Origin: Larix kaempferi
Lineage: Eukaryota > Streptophyta > Pinopsida > Pinales > Pinaceae
Reading direction: 5' to 3'
NCBI GenBank assembly: GCA_027924585.1
Contig: BSBM01000152.1
Location: forward strand, 248,001 to 312,000
DNA: 64,000 nt
Below, piece after piece: positions 34,980 to 46,700 of the stretch. Position 1 is the first letter of the stretch. The number at the start of each line of letters is the position of its first letter. The notes beneath the pieces were generated by a model. The model was not told the origin of the DNA. It did not search any database and worked only from the letters and a program-made list of their open reading frames with translations. The position numbers and the translations under genes were made by a program.

Positions 34980-35908
34980 CAAGTGTGAACTATCAGTACT
35001 ACTCCAAACACATCAAAAAATAAAAAATACAAAAACACAATAGAGTTTCGTTCTTACCCATGTTCCCCCACTTCTCTCCCTCGGGAAGAACCAAGTCTGG
35101 ATCACCCCTGAAATCGGTACCTGCATATGGATAGTCCACAACCATGAGGAGCTATCTATGTAACCACCTAAAGAATGTGGGACAATAACCAATGATGGGA
35201 TCTCCGCCTCCATGGCAAGATATTACCTTGGACCAGCGTACCATGTGAGGATCTCGCGGACCGAGATCGTCTATATCTACATGAGGCCGCAACAATGGAA
35301 CTCGTTCTAGGAAGAACGAGACTACAATAGATCCATAACCAAACTGTTTTAGCTCACCCCTGCGACACTTGGTGAGTTGTTCCTTTAGGCTTGCGAGGAG
35401 CCCCTCACACTAGTTAAAAACTCTTACAGCCATGCACTCTATCACGTATAGCATGGGTGCCTTGGTGTCCTGATGAGGATATTTTCTCCCCGCCACCCTC
35501 TCTATGGTAAATAGGACTGTCTGTAGTGGTCTATCACCCACATTATTGATGGGAATCTTCCCAGCAAGCATTTGCATCCCTAGAGTACAAAATTGAGCTA
35601 CCAAGTTCTCTATGGACTGGTCACTGCCTCGTGGTCCTGATAATAAGACTGGACCCCCTCCTGAACAACCCCTTAAGAAAATAGATGTCTTCCACATCTA
35701 AATTCATAGTGTGGACACCAACCTAGAAGTGTTGTTGATCAGGGTCCCATAGCCTGATCAGGTGATCTAGTAACGGTACTTGGGCCCTCGTGCCCTGGAC
35801 GTGAAAGAATATAAGCATCCTACATTGTTGTAGTGCTTTCTTTGAATGTGGATCCTTGGCCACTTGGGAATCCTCCATTTTGTGTTCGCGTTCCTTCCAT
35901 TGAACCAT
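34980..35908 (-). pseudogene. Element A antisense ORF, plant-mobile-domain-like, degenerate
   Basis: From an ATG at 35,908 the minus strand encodes MVQWKEREHKMEDSQ, then VPLLDHLIRLWDPDQQHF, a frame change to LDVEDIYFLKGL, then GKIPINNVGDRPLQTVLF. The pattern of a short Trp-Asp-Pro segment, a phenylalanine and then (T/N)L(E/D)VEDIYFLTGL resembles the plant mobile domain (aminotransferase-like, PMD). It is collinear with the antisense ORF of element B (MVLEWREREHD, LRCLIDYWDADAQNF, LTLEVEDIYFITGL, SQVPINSIVDLS). Several frameshifts and stops are present. Tat-group elements such as Grande are known to carry a minus-strand accessory gene in this position. Confidence 0.65.
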
Positions 35909-36233
35909 TTCTCAAGTAAAAACCTGTCCAAACATCAATTAAACATGCATTAGAACATTTCCATTCCTTTGGATTGGATCATTTGGGCTTGGTTTTTTGT
36001 TTTAACAAGTGGGTTTGCATTGACACACCCCATATTTACAGATAGTGCAATGGCGACGCACTTTCACCATGCATGAAGTGCATCAAAGATCCCTTGATGC
36101 ACTTCCCGCAAGGGGAAAGCGCGTCGGCCAGAGGGCGCGCAATCCCCCTTTTTAGAAGCCTCAAAAACCAAAAAAATGCTAATTAAATGGAAAACTAAAC
36201 CAATGGAAATGAAAAGGATGGAGTTAGGGCCTA

Positions 36234-36303
36234 CTTGACGCTGACGAGGTCGAAAATGGATGACTGTAGCTCCCACAATCAACGCTTGAAGATTGAGGTT
36301 CAA
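36234..36303 (-). other. Candidate upstream exon of the antisense gene, element A
   Basis: The minus strand encodes LQALIVGATVIHFRPRQRQ followed by a gtaggc donor-like site. Element B has the related LPILGATSVRSSNRPEQ before a gttggt/gtagtc donor at the matching place. The start triplet is ttg here against atg in B. Frame continuity into the main exon is not established, so this may be a 5' untranslated or uORF exon. Confidence 0.35.
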
Positions 36304-36365
36304 AGGGTAATTTGCACTATTCCAAATGGGTAAAATACAATGGTGAAAATTTCTTTACTATTTCA

Positions 36366-36374
36366 CTTTTTATA
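36366..36374 (-). promoter_or_regulatory. TATA-like box for the antisense gene, element A
   Basis: The minus strand reads TATAAAAAG about 65 bases upstream of the candidate first exon. Element B has TATAAATAG at the equivalent position. Confidence 0.4.
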
Positions 36375-36379
36375 CAAAA

Positions 36380-38297
36380 AGAAAGAGATATTTCATTTTT
36401 AATACTCTTCTTTTGGGTTTTTTACTATAGTTTGGTAATTATTTATGCCTAAACACCTCATGATCGATTCTAATCTGATTTTTGGAGTTCATAGGTCAAG
36501 TGAAGTTGTGTTCTGACTGTTCGACGACTATCATAGTTGTTTCATGCTTGTTTTCGAATATGAATGACTCTTCGAGCGTTTGTTGTGTTATCATCACACT
36601 CATTAAAATTAAGTATTGATAACATCGAGATTACTTTTTGTTCCTTCTCATGCTCGTAAAACAATGAGAATAAGTTAACGAGTTATATTTTATCACTTTT
36701 TCAGGCTCGTAAAAATTCTATGGAAAAGGAACCCCTCGGAGTTCCTCTTTAAGCTCTTTTCAGACTCCCTAAATATGAAAAGATCGCCAAGCAAACTTGA
36801 TGCATTCACGCTTGTAAAAGTATTTGAATGATCATCTTTCTGGTGATAGTTTACCCCTTTTTCGGACCAGGAGGTACTATTTACGAAAAAGGAGCACTCC
36901 AGTTAATCATGACTGGAAGAGTTCTCTCTCATTGTTTTATCTTTTTTTAGATGAGGAGACTAACTTTTACGAAAAAGAATCTTTGGAGCCTTCTTTAGTT
37001 CTTTTCAGACTCTCTAAACATGAAATGACATCGATTTTACCTTCTATGGACTCATTAAAATCTGACATTGAAGGGCCCATTTTGGGACGAACCCCTCCTA
37101 TCTCAGGTTCGTAAAACATTTGGGATTGAACTCGTTTGAAGGATGAGCTGTACCGATCATTTGTTACCCTCCTCAAGCTTGCTAAAAAACAAAAAAGGTA
37201 CTCATCAATCATGATGGGGATAAGGAAAGAGTTTGTATTTCATTGTAATTATGATAGTACTTAGTCACTCTTGAACATAGCACTCATCTGTATATGCATC
37301 CAGTACTTGGGTAATCTATTTGTCTCTGAGTCCTATTGATTCCATGAGTCTTTTCACTCCTTTGGGTCATCCAAAGAATGCTTCCACCATCAGTTGCATT
37401 AGGGGTTGGTGTCATTCTCATCATGTCAATACTGCCAATTCATGCCATGCCCATGTTCAAGAGAGGTTTGTTCATTGATTCACTATCTGCAGTCATTTTA
37501 CCTTCTATCATGTTGATCTTCCCTGATTCAATCTCAAACATTGCTCTATTGTCCAATTTACTCCAAACCATCTTTCATCATGTTTCGTGTCGATTATGGT
37601 GGATACCTCATGGCCCTCCTTCGACGGATTTATCCTTGTCGACTTCAACACATCATCCAAGGATTGAATCTAGAAACCAATCAAGTACCTTTGGCCTCCA
37701 TGCCTTAATGGCATGTTACCTCGCTTTCAACATGAGTTCACATCATTGGCTCTTTATTGACAGATTCCATTGAGTGTTCGACCTCAGCTCATTTATTCGT
37801 ATTGGATGGTATGTACTGTGATACCTTGGGAATCATTGACATCAATGGTGATTTCCCTTGCGCTTGTTAATGGTATACGTCAATGACCCGTAATCAAGTG
37901 GTTTCTTCCATGTTCAACTTCAAGACATTGTAATCACATGGTTAGATTCGTATCGTCTCGGGTTTGGATTGAAGACCCCGGGTTAAGTCATAAATCTCAC
38001 CCAGGTTGCGATGGAGATTACTTTGATTCATATTACATGGATCCACTTTGTATTGGTTGTGGCTGTGTTATCATCTCATCATGGATCTATGATTTTGTCT
38101 AGAAGCCATGATTGTGTTCATTCGGTCTTTACTATCATGGATCTGCAATTTATTGGTCAGAAACCATGTTATGATTCATGTGAGACATATATCTCATAGT
38201 TAATTGTACTGCAGAAGTCTATTCCAATTGATGAACCTCGCCTCAATTTGTCATATTGCAAAGCATTTCACCTGTTCTATTTTACTAGCTTCATGCT
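36380..38297 (+). other. Long 3' non-coding region of element A
   Basis: About 1.9 kb without conserved coding frame. A short phrase, cttttcagactccctaaatatgaaa, appears near 36,757 and again in mutated form near 37,001, with a weaker relative in element B near 51,028. Clusters of ctcgtaaaa also recur. Long repeat-bearing 3' tails are usual for Tat elements. Confidence 0.6.
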
Positions 38298-38310
38298 TTG
38301 GGGGGCATTT
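38298..38310 (+). other. Polypurine tract of element A
   Basis: ttggggggcattt directly precedes the TG of the 3' LTR. Element B has attagggggcatc before its own 3' LTR. This is where plus-strand DNA synthesis would start. Confidence 0.7.
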
Positions 38311-38704
38311 TGTTACACAAAAGTATCATCATCATGAGTCATGCGACATCTCTATGCTTTAATACTTAAATTTCATTTGCTAAAACATTGGAAGAAAGGT
38401 TGTTGTCCTTTCCCTTTACCTTCTGTAGTCACCTAGACACACCCTTCCTTCTGAAAAGGAGCATCGAACCCAAGGTGATGCACCCTCCACCTTAGCAACA
38501 TGCGTCAGTGACGTAGTGTGCCTATTTACAAGGTGTGGTGATCTACTTCTAACGCATGTTGCCTTCATGCACAGTGTGTCGGAGTTGGTTTAAATGGATA
38601 AAAGGAAGCTTCGAGCAACTTCTCGAAGCTTGGTGATGTGGAGGCTTATCCTTAGATGCTTGGAAAGGTGGCTCTTGATCCGCTAACCTAGTGGGATGAC
38701 CCCT
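38311..38704 (+). repeat. 3' LTR of element A, first part
   Basis: Starts TGTTACACAAAAG after the polypurine tract and runs until element B interrupts it. The last five bases, CCCCT, are the target duplicated by element B. The second part lies at 53,150. Confidence 0.75.
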
Positions 38705-39631
38705 TGTTACAACATAATCTTCCACCTTGTGAGAATCAACACTCTTTGGCCTAGAGGATCCATTCCACTAACTCATAACCATTTTATATCCTTCAGACAC
38801 TATTTTTCCCTATTTTTTCCTTTGTACGCTTGCTGGATCATTACAGTGGGCGTACCTGCGGGTTGCATCACTATAGCCCACGGGTAGCATGTAAAATGGT
38901 AAAAATCACTAGTTGATTACTTTTCACTCCCAAAAAGCGGTCATTGGGTGACCTTTGACTCTCCATCTTCCCAAGAAACGCCTCGATGTGTCCTTTCACT
39001 TACCTTTGAGAGGACTATATATTGAGCACATATGGCTTATGGACAGGAGGAGAAAGAAGAGCAAGAGAACTCTAGTGTATTTTTGCCCAATCTTGAGTCT
39101 ACACTCATTGATCTTTGTAGTTGTGAACCCTTTATGTTCACCTTCCAAACTCCTACCATAGTTTGAGTTTGCCATTCATGGAGGATTGAAGTGGTGGAGG
39201 CGCAAGTGGATTGATCTAGATCTTGGTTCAGATTCGTTGCCGGCAAGAGGTCGTATCACATTGTACTTCTTCTTGTTTATTAATAGAAATACTCATATTC
39301 TCGTCCATTAATGTTGTAAATGTTGTTTATCTTACAATGGGTTGCATTTACTTGTTATATCATGGGCCATTGCTATTGATGATGTTAATGTCTTTTATAT
39401 ATTACATGTACTTGTTGTATATTGGCTATCAAGACTAATTTGCAGATTCAAGTGCATGGATTGAAAGCTCCAACGGGGATCTACATCAAACGTTTGGATC
39501 GAGGTTGGTTATATTCTTCATTATCTTAGCATTGTCATTTATATAGCATAGCATTGGGAATTGAGTTGATTTCTGGTAGTCAGCTATCTGTTGTGATCTA
39601 CCCCAAGCCATAGTGAGTTTTCTCCAACACA
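38705..39631 (+). repeat. 5' LTR of element B
   Basis: Starts TGTTACAAC and ends CTCCAACACA. A TATA motif (tatatatt near 39,015) lies about one third into the LTR, followed by a purine-rich gacaggaggagaaagaagag block. The 3' LTR agrees over its whole length. Confidence 0.93.
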
Positions 39632-39635
39632 GAAA

Positions 39636-39652
39636 TGGCGACTCCGCTGGGG
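39636..39652 (+). other. Primer-binding site, tRNA-Arg type
   Basis: tggcgactccgctgggg starts four bases after the LTR. It fits the 3' end of a plant tRNA-Arg (a ...ccccagyggagtcgcca end), the primer used by Ogre-like Tat elements. The tRNA match is from memory and should be aligned. Confidence 0.7.
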
Positions 39653-41220
39653 AAAACATCCATTTTTGGGGATTTTGAGCATTAAAGTCCTTAATTAGAG
39701 TTGTTGTTTGTCGAAGCTCTGTGTCACTTATTTTCCGTTGAGATACACTGTAGAAAAATTGCTTTTTCTGAGCCATTGGACTCTTTATTTACCAATTTTA
39801 TTTTCCCTACCTGTGGGCTAGCTTAGCTCTGCCTGCGTATACCCGCAAGTATTCCTTCGACAGTAGCGTACAACTCTGGATTTGGTTGTTGCTGGGTTGG
39901 TTTTGGTTGATCTTGAGTCTTTGTTGGCCTGTTTCTTGACTGTTTCATGCCTTGGTTGTGACCAGAACTCTTCTTTTCTCTTGGTTGAGCCTTGTTGGTT
40001 TTTTACCCATCTTTGCATTTAGCCTTGTTGGTTTTTTTCTTTTGAGCTCATTTCGATGGCTGAGTCTTACTGTTTGGTATCTGCTGGGTTGTCTTAGTGA
40101 TCTCCTTGGCATATCAGTGACTAGATAGTAGGATTTTGCTTGCATTTTTCATTTCCATATATTGAAAAATACAAAAATACACATAGTTTTGCATTTTCCT
40201 TTTGTTTATAAGTGAAAATACAAAAAAAAAATTGCTTTTATGTACTGCATCTTGCATCGAGCGCTTTCTGCCTTCATTTAGATTCTGATTGTGCATCGAA
40301 AAATATAAAAGGATTGCATATTTATTTTGAAACCGTTGGATTGATTTTGCATGTTAGTGGCATTGTTTTCATTGGATATATGAGTCTAGGATTTAACGAT
40401 TTTGCATACTATTGAGTCTTACACATCACTAGTTTCACAATCATATCCCTTGAGAAATCACAGCCATTAAAATTAACGCTTAATCTTAAAATTGATTAGA
40501 CCGATTTTATTTATAGGGTACACCAACTAGCATAGGTTTAGAGTCTTGGAATAGATCATTGTGAGCTAACAATCCAAGACTACTAGATGAAACATTAGGC
40601 GTTTGAACAGGGAGTGGAGGACTCCATGGTATATATCGGTGTTCTCAGGAAGCTCTACTCAAGCCAGAGTTAATCACGAGGTCACGGGAGTTTGGTTGAA
40701 GAGATATCCCTTTGATATCAACTAAACATGGGAGATATTTCTATGGTTTGTTCGTATCTGGGGGTACCGGAGGTTCGTCCTCTTGTGCTTCGGGCTTAGC
40801 TACCCTGCCCATACGATAGATCCCAGCTGCGACTGTCCCCCTGAGCATTGGTTATATTGCGGTGACCATAGTTTCCTTACCTAGGTGTCGCATAGGGTAC
40901 TTGAAGTGGTTATGCTGTTTGTGTCCTAAGTCAGATAGGGGTCGGACAGCATAGTTGCCGTTGTATAGGGACTTGACCTTTTGCACATAGTGAAGTCTGT
41001 GGACTGTTATAACTGATTCTGTTACCTCTGGCTATAGTTTGGGAGTCTCAAGCCTCTCCTAGGAGAGACATACCGACTCTAATGTCGAGAGCTCATTTAG
41101 CCACTCTGTTTGTCTATTCTTGGTTGTAGTTTCTCTAGGTGTGTTCTTTTGATTTACAATTTTTGATCGATAGTTGGCCTTTAGGGGACGTTTTGATTTT
41201 ATATTCTCTCCGGAGATATT
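39653..41220 (+). other. Untranslated leader of element B
   Basis: About 1.57 kb between primer site and gag. It contains repeated ttgttggttttt phrases (39,990-40,060) and short open frames of no known similarity. No coding function is supported. Confidence 0.6.
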
Positions 41221-43116
41221 ATGGCGCGGAGTCCTACTCTCTGTCGATCCCATCGGTTGGCTGGTTTAGAATCTATCGAGCTTTCATGCCGCGTTGCTAG
41301 GGGACGCCGGTGGTCTCCCTCTGAGTCTTTGGATTATTACGAGACATATTTCGTAGACGTCATGGCTTCTACACACTCTGACACTGAAGAAATACCTATG
41401 AGTCCATTGGGTAGAGTTGATCCCACTTCTGACACCCCTGCAACTCGAGAGGCCTGCGGGGGTGATCCACCTGAGACTTAACCTGGTTCGATTTGGTCGA
41501 ATCCACCTGAGACCTGACGTAGTTTGTTTGGTGTAGATCCACCCGAGGACAACCCGTTCGATCCTTCGTTTCCACACAATTATATATACGGGATGCTAGA
41601 GTTACATGACGACACTGGTCCTTCGGTCAACCCAACTGCATTCTCTTTTGATATGCCTAGTTATAGTACAGTTGATCCTTCCACTACGTTTGGTAGTCAC
41701 GCTAGCACTAGTCATGGTGTTAGCCATACTATACCCCCTGGGGGCACTACCCTCACTAGGGGCACTACATTGTCCACTCACACACATAGCATGGGGACTG
41801 GTCAGATTCCTCCTAACAATGCAAATGTTGGAAGAAGACCACCTCCTAGGACTTCCCAACCTAATAGGAACATTGTTCAAAACACGACTCGCCATCCACC
41901 ACCTAATACACATGCCACTACTCGTCAACCCAGGACTACTTTCGCAAATGTTAATGCTCCTCCTAACCACGGGGGTGGACATATACCGCATACTTTTGCA
42001 TCCACTGCCGCCACTAGTAATGGCAATGTAGGAGGTGGGAATGTATCCTATCCACATGGACATAACGCCACCATCCCTACTACTAGTAACACCAATGTTG
42101 GGGCTGGGAATACATCTCATGTTTTTGGTCACCACACGACTGCTCAAGCTGATCCTAATGTTGGGGGTGGGAACATACCATACCATTATGGTCATTACAA
42201 CACGGTTCCCGCTATGAATAGTACGTATATGCCCCATACTTATGGTGGCAACCCTTATTACAACACAGTCGGTGCTGGCCACCAGTACAACCCACCCCAA
42301 TATGGTTCCCAAAAGATGCACATACCTGCTTACTCTCATATGGCTCAGGCAGGAGGAGGTTATCAATCCTATGGCCATAGTCAAGCTTATGGTTCGTCAG
42401 GTCCTCATTATCAACAGTTTAATCCTCATGGTCGAGCGTTTGGTCCGTCTTATAATTCAGCTTCGTTCAACCAACCTTTTATGGGGGCTTATAATCAAGA
42501 TTTCCAGCCTCAGCTCCCGTTCCTTTCACTCTTGAATATTCCGGATCTTTCGAAGCTCACAAATGAATCGGTGTGTCACAACCCTAATTGGCCTCCGGTC
42601 CCTACCAAGCTCCCTTCGGACATTCTTAAGTTTGAAGGGAAAGGTGGTGAGGATCCGGGAGATCAAGTCATGACTTTTCAACTTTGGTGCTCCTCCAACT
42701 CATTGAATCATGATTCCGTTAGATTGCGACTATTTCAACACACCTTCACGGGGGCAGCCGCAAAGTGGTACGTCGAGTTGCCTGGAAACACTTATAGGGG
42801 CTTTAACGAGATCGCTTTGGTTTTCTTAGATCATTTCCAGTTGTCGGTTCGCTATGATACTAGTACTGAACTTTTATCTACCTTCCCTCGGAACAAAGCC
42901 ACACATATTTCTGACCATGTTCAAGAGTGGCGTCGGTGGAAGAGGTTAGTGAAAGCCAACATTGCTCTAGAGTTCCTGTTGGAATGGTTCCTCAAGTCTC
43001 TAATCCCATACATTTCTAAGGATGTTTCGATGTCTGGCATTGTGACTGAGGAACAAGCCATCTTGAAAGTCCAGGCAGTTAGACTTACTATACTCTCAGT
43101 CTTGCATTTTGTATGA
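41221..43116 (+). pseudogene. gag: Element B Gag
   Basis: The frame starts MARSPTLCRSHRLAG and passes two in-frame stops (near 41,479 and 41,515, both after PPET). It is then open for 530 codons. The N-terminal half is Gly/Asn/Thr/Pro/His-rich and repetitive (NVGGGN, NTNVGAGNTSHV and HTFAST-like phrases). The capsid domain starts near 42,560 with LTNESVCHNPNWPPVP, KLPSDILKFEGKGGEDPG, RLRLFQHTFTGAAAKWYVEL, THISDHVQEWRRWKRLV and WFLKSLIPYISKDVSM. A frameshift near 43,085 separates it from the zinc knuckle. Gag would package the RNA in the cytoplasm. A minus-strand 260-codon frame across the repetitive half is a shadow. Confidence 0.88.
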
Positions 43117-43722
43117 CATTATTCCTGACGCACCGTGCACACGTCATGAGCCTCAGTCAGTTCCTAGACCGCATGTCGATGGCATCGTAGGATCCACAAG
43201 CACTCACCCTGTAGATTTGGTAGCTAATCAAATGCAAAATTTGTCGCTAAACTAGTCTACCCCCGGAGAGGTTCACACCTTGTCCACTTCCACCCTGTCA
43301 TCCGATGTACACAATGTGCAATCGACAAACCAAACAGGTAACCAGAAACCTAGTGGTAAGAAAAAGGGGAGAGACAACCGTAAGGGTGGAAACAATGGTA
43401 AAAACAATAGAAATCGCAATAACCCCCGTAAAGATAATGCCAACCCTCCTCGGGAAGGCGGAAATGCTGGTGAGGACCATAAACCTAGGTGTAAGGTGAA
43501 GTTTCCTTGCAAGCTCTGTGGGGAAGACCATCTTACTCACTCATGTCCTTGAATTGAAGAAGAATCGAAGCATTTGGCATAGAGCCCAGCTGTTTTAAAG
43601 GATCCCCTACCTCATCACCAAAACATGGCTTCGCATGCTCCCACCACTGGTTATGGACCTACTGAGACGACGACGTCTTCTTCCAATACTAGTGGTTATG
43701 GATGTGTGAACATGGTTTAGTC
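43117..43722 (+). pseudogene. Element B nucleocapsid and zinc knuckle
   Basis: After the frameshift the frame continues with a Lys/Arg/Asn-rich basic stretch (KKKGRDNRKGGNNGKNN). CKVKFPCKLCGEDHLTHSCP follows, a C-x2-C-x3-H-x4-C knuckle like that of element A. A TAG at 43,718-43,720 stands where element A has CAG (MMQSE), one of several such changes. The basic tract plus knuckle would bind the genomic RNA. Confidence 0.82.
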
Positions 43723-43774
43723 AGAGGTTAGTGTTGCCACTCGTCAACGCGATTATGATGCACCACAACCCAAT

Positions 43775-44518
43775 ATGGGGAGTGAGCCTCCCCCTCCTTT
43801 TGACAATTCCTTACATATCGAGAAGCCCTCTAATATGCCACAGATACCGAAAGGTGTTCTTAAGCGCTCTACGCATAATCCTAATGCTCGAGCCACCCAT
43901 AACTACTACATCATGGAAGATTTGGGCCAAAATCTATGTGCCATGTCGGCTCTTGAAGTCTTGCAAGCCTATCCTTCTCATAAGCATGCCATTTTGAGTG
44001 CGTTAGGAGTTCAGGACGGGGGAAGTCCCACTGTTATCAAGTTCGACCCTACTGATGTCCAACCTCACTTACCCTACCACGTGGGTTTTCAAATCCAGGT
44101 GGCGTGCCTTCATAATTTTGTCAAATGTACGATGGTTGACGAAGGTGCTTCCACATCAGTAATGTCGTTATATTGTTGGAAAGCTCTTGGCTCTCTTCCC
44201 CTACTCACGTCTAGAACCACGCTCACTGCATTCGACGATCGGTCATTTAAGCTACATGGAATTATCCCTTCCCTTTTTGTCTACTTGGGAGGTAAATTTG
44301 TGCCTATTGAAGTCGAGGTGGTTGATGTGCCCATCGAATACAACCTTTTGTTGGGATAGAATTGGATGTATGCCATGAAAGTTGTCACGTCCACTGTATT
44401 CAGAGTTATCTGCTTTCCTCACGAAGGCAAGATTGTGACCATCGATCAGCTGGATTATGTTAACTCCTCTTCCATAGCATCCACGAGATCCATAGTCCCG
44501 CAGGTTACTCATTCTTAG
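43775..44518 (+). pseudogene. Element B aspartic protease
   Basis: The frame holds NPNARATHNYYIMEDLGQN, AMSALEVLQAYPSH, then the active-site block KCTMVDEGASTSVMSLYCW with a D-E-G triad. A flap-like region, IEVEVVDVPIEYNLLLG and, after a TAG at about 44,357, NWMYAM follow. Both elements share D-E-G, so the unusual triad is a property of the lineage. It would mature Gag-Pol by cleavage. Confidence 0.8.
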
Positions 44519-44533
44519 CCGACAACTAGGAAC

Positions 44534-45304
44534 ATGGGTGTTGGCATGTACCCTTCATTGATGGGAACTTATGATTTTGCCACACCCATGAATTTTATTG
44601 GAACCATTACCAACGATGCGTCTCCTCCTTTGCATAATATGTCATTCCGGACTTCCTATTTTGATGATCCGTGGACTTTACCATCCTCGAGTTCCACATC
44701 TGGAAACATTATGCATATCAGGATGTCTATGCCACTGTCTGTAGCTAAGCTTGCTTACCAGCATATTCAACAAGCCACTGCAGAGCCAAATCTCTCTTCT
44801 TCTCAGAAAGTCAAGGAAGATCCCGTTATGCTACCAATTTGGGCATCCAACTCGTCTTGTTCACACGATTTCCTTGATGATACTTTACCTTATGATGAAG
44901 CTATTATGGAGGCCATGTGTGGTAGTGAGAGACCTTGGGAAGATATGTACCATTGCTCTTATTTCCATCCCAACCTCGAGCTCACCAAACAAGAAGAGTT
45001 TAGCATGACTCTAGCAGAGATGGTTGGTCACCCTGTGGCTCTTTTAGAGTCACATGATGTTTTTGCGGAAGGGAATATGGCTAACATTTCCCCAACTACA
45101 TCGACCAATATCTCTCATACTCCTGAAAAGGTTGAGAATGTTTACATCGGTGACGATTGCACTCCTGAGGAGATTTATATTTACACTGAATTGTTTACAG
45201 AGCTCCAGGAATCTTTCACCTGGTCATATGAGGAGATGCCGGGAATAGACCCCTGCATTGTTAAACATGAGATTAGAATGTATCCCAATGCTAAACCAGT
45301 TTGA
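44534..45304 (+). pseudogene. Element B protease-RT linker and start of RT
   Basis: This 256-codon open frame has a Ser/Thr-rich linker without known motifs. An acidic segment (DDTLPYDEAIMEAMCGSERP) and GNMANISPT follow, then CTPEEIYIYTELFTEL and SFTWSYEEMPGIDPCIVKHE, the usual entry into Ty3/gypsy RT. The frame ends with a TGA at 45,302 and RT continues beyond. Confidence 0.8.
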
Positions 45305-46700
45305 CAATGCTTACATGCTGTGAACCATAGGAAAGCAGCTGCTATCAAGGCAGAGGTGGAGAAACTACTCAAAGTTGGTTTCATCTACCCCGTTCCCCTT
45401 ACCGAATGGGTGTTAAACCCCATTCCTGTGGATAATAAGCAGGGAACGATCCGTGTATGAACCAATTTTAGAGATTTGAACCGTGCATGTCCGAAAGACA
45501 ACTTCCCCACGCCATTCATAGATCAAATCTTGGATGCTTGCGCCGGAAGTGAGATTTTTTCCTTCATGGATAGCTTTTCCGGATATAACTAGATTCAAAT
45601 CAAACCCAAGGATCAACACAAGACAGCTTTCATTTGTCCTTGGGGAACATTTCCATATCGGAAAATTCCCTTTGGCCTTAAGAACGTCAGAGCTACATTT
45701 CAGCATGACATGACCTACGCCTTTCATGATCTTAAAACGATTATGGAGGTTTTCTTGGATGACCTTGCCGGCCATTCTCGCAAGAGGATGGACCACCCCA
45801 AGCACCTCCACATGATTCTCGAACAATGTATACAATACAAGATTCGATTGAATCATAACAAATGCATCTTTGCTGTAAGGATGGGTCACCTTCTGGGCTT
45901 CATAGTTTCGAAAGAGGGTATTAGAGTCGATCCTCTTAAAGTTGAGGCAATACTTCGGTTGCCTCCTCCGTGCAACTTGTTACAACTTCAAAGCCTCCAA
46001 GGGAGAGCAAATTTTCAACGCTATTTCGTAGTCAATTATGCTAATCTTACCAAAGGTTTCGCGCGCTTATTGAAGAAAGACACACCCTTTATCTGGGATG
46101 AGCGAGCCCAGTAGTCTTTCGACGCCCTTAAGAAAGATTTGGTATTGGCCCCCATGCTTAGTCCACCAGACTTTGCATGAGATTTTATTCTTTACGTGGC
46201 CGCGTATCAAGAGACGATTGGCATGGTCTTGGTTCAGGTTGATGACACGCTTGTCGAGCATGTCATCTATTACCTTAGTCGAAATCCAGTAGACGCTAAG
46301 CTACGATATACTCATGTGGAAAAGCTGGCACTTGCGACTATTCATTCAGTCCAATGGTTACGACATTACATTTTGCTTAGAACAACCATAGTTGTCGCAC
46401 ATATCAATCCATTTAAGTTCATGCTATTATGATGCCTTATCGGGGGGAAGTACAATAAATGGATTTTTATCCTTTAGGAGTTCGATCTCAATTTTTCTTC
46501 GGTGAAATCGGTGAAATCGTTGGTGTTTGTTGAGCTTATGTCGGACCTTCTGAGACTTGATGAGGATATCGTTCATGAAGATTCCTTTGTGGCTGAGCAC
46601 TTATTTCTTATCTCGTCCGAGGACCCTTGGTATGGGGATGTCATTGTATATCTCCAAACTTTGAAGTTTCCTCCGCATTATTCACGAGATGAGTGACGGC
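45305..46700 (+). pseudogene. Element B reverse transcriptase and native RNase H
   Basis: Conserved RT segments in order are KAEVEKLLKVGFIYPVPLTE, NFRDLNRACPKDNFPTPFID, FSFMDSFSGYN, FICPWGTFPYRKIPFGLKN, FLDD (in MEVFLDDLAGHS, Phe in place of the usual Tyr) and GHLLGFIVSKEGIRVDPLKV. The first RNase H follows as FILYVAAYQETIGMVLVQ, KLRYTHVEKLALATI and VVAHINPF. The expected TDAS acidic residue is missing and the late Asp is His, so the domain looks like a catalytically dead tether. TAG stops at 45,590, 46,112 and 46,475 occupy glutamine positions; a TGA near 45,458 follows GTIRV. Confidence 0.87.

Larger units (their letters stand above)
25976..38704 (+). mobile_element. Ty3/gypsy element A (Tat type), 5'-truncated; 3' LTR split by element B
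   Basis: The element starts inside the Pro/Gly-rich part of gag. It then has capsid, zinc knuckle, protease, RT, RNase H, integrase, a second RNase H and a minus-strand ORF, followed by a long non-coding tail. A purine tract (ctttggggggcat, ending 38,310) leads to a 3' LTR at 38,311 (TGTTACACAAAAG). That LTR is interrupted at 38,704 by element B and resumes at 53,150. No 5' LTR is present. A 2.34-kb LTR-type element is inserted in the RT region (29,342-31,681). The order of domains and the second RNase H place it with the Tat group; the finer lineage is not decided. Confidence 0.85.

Noticed and set aside
41602-42384. 260-codon minus-strand ORF opposite element B gag
   Set aside because: It lies over the repetitive Gly/Asn/Thr/His-rich half of Gag and mirrors its composition; no motif, and element A lacks it.
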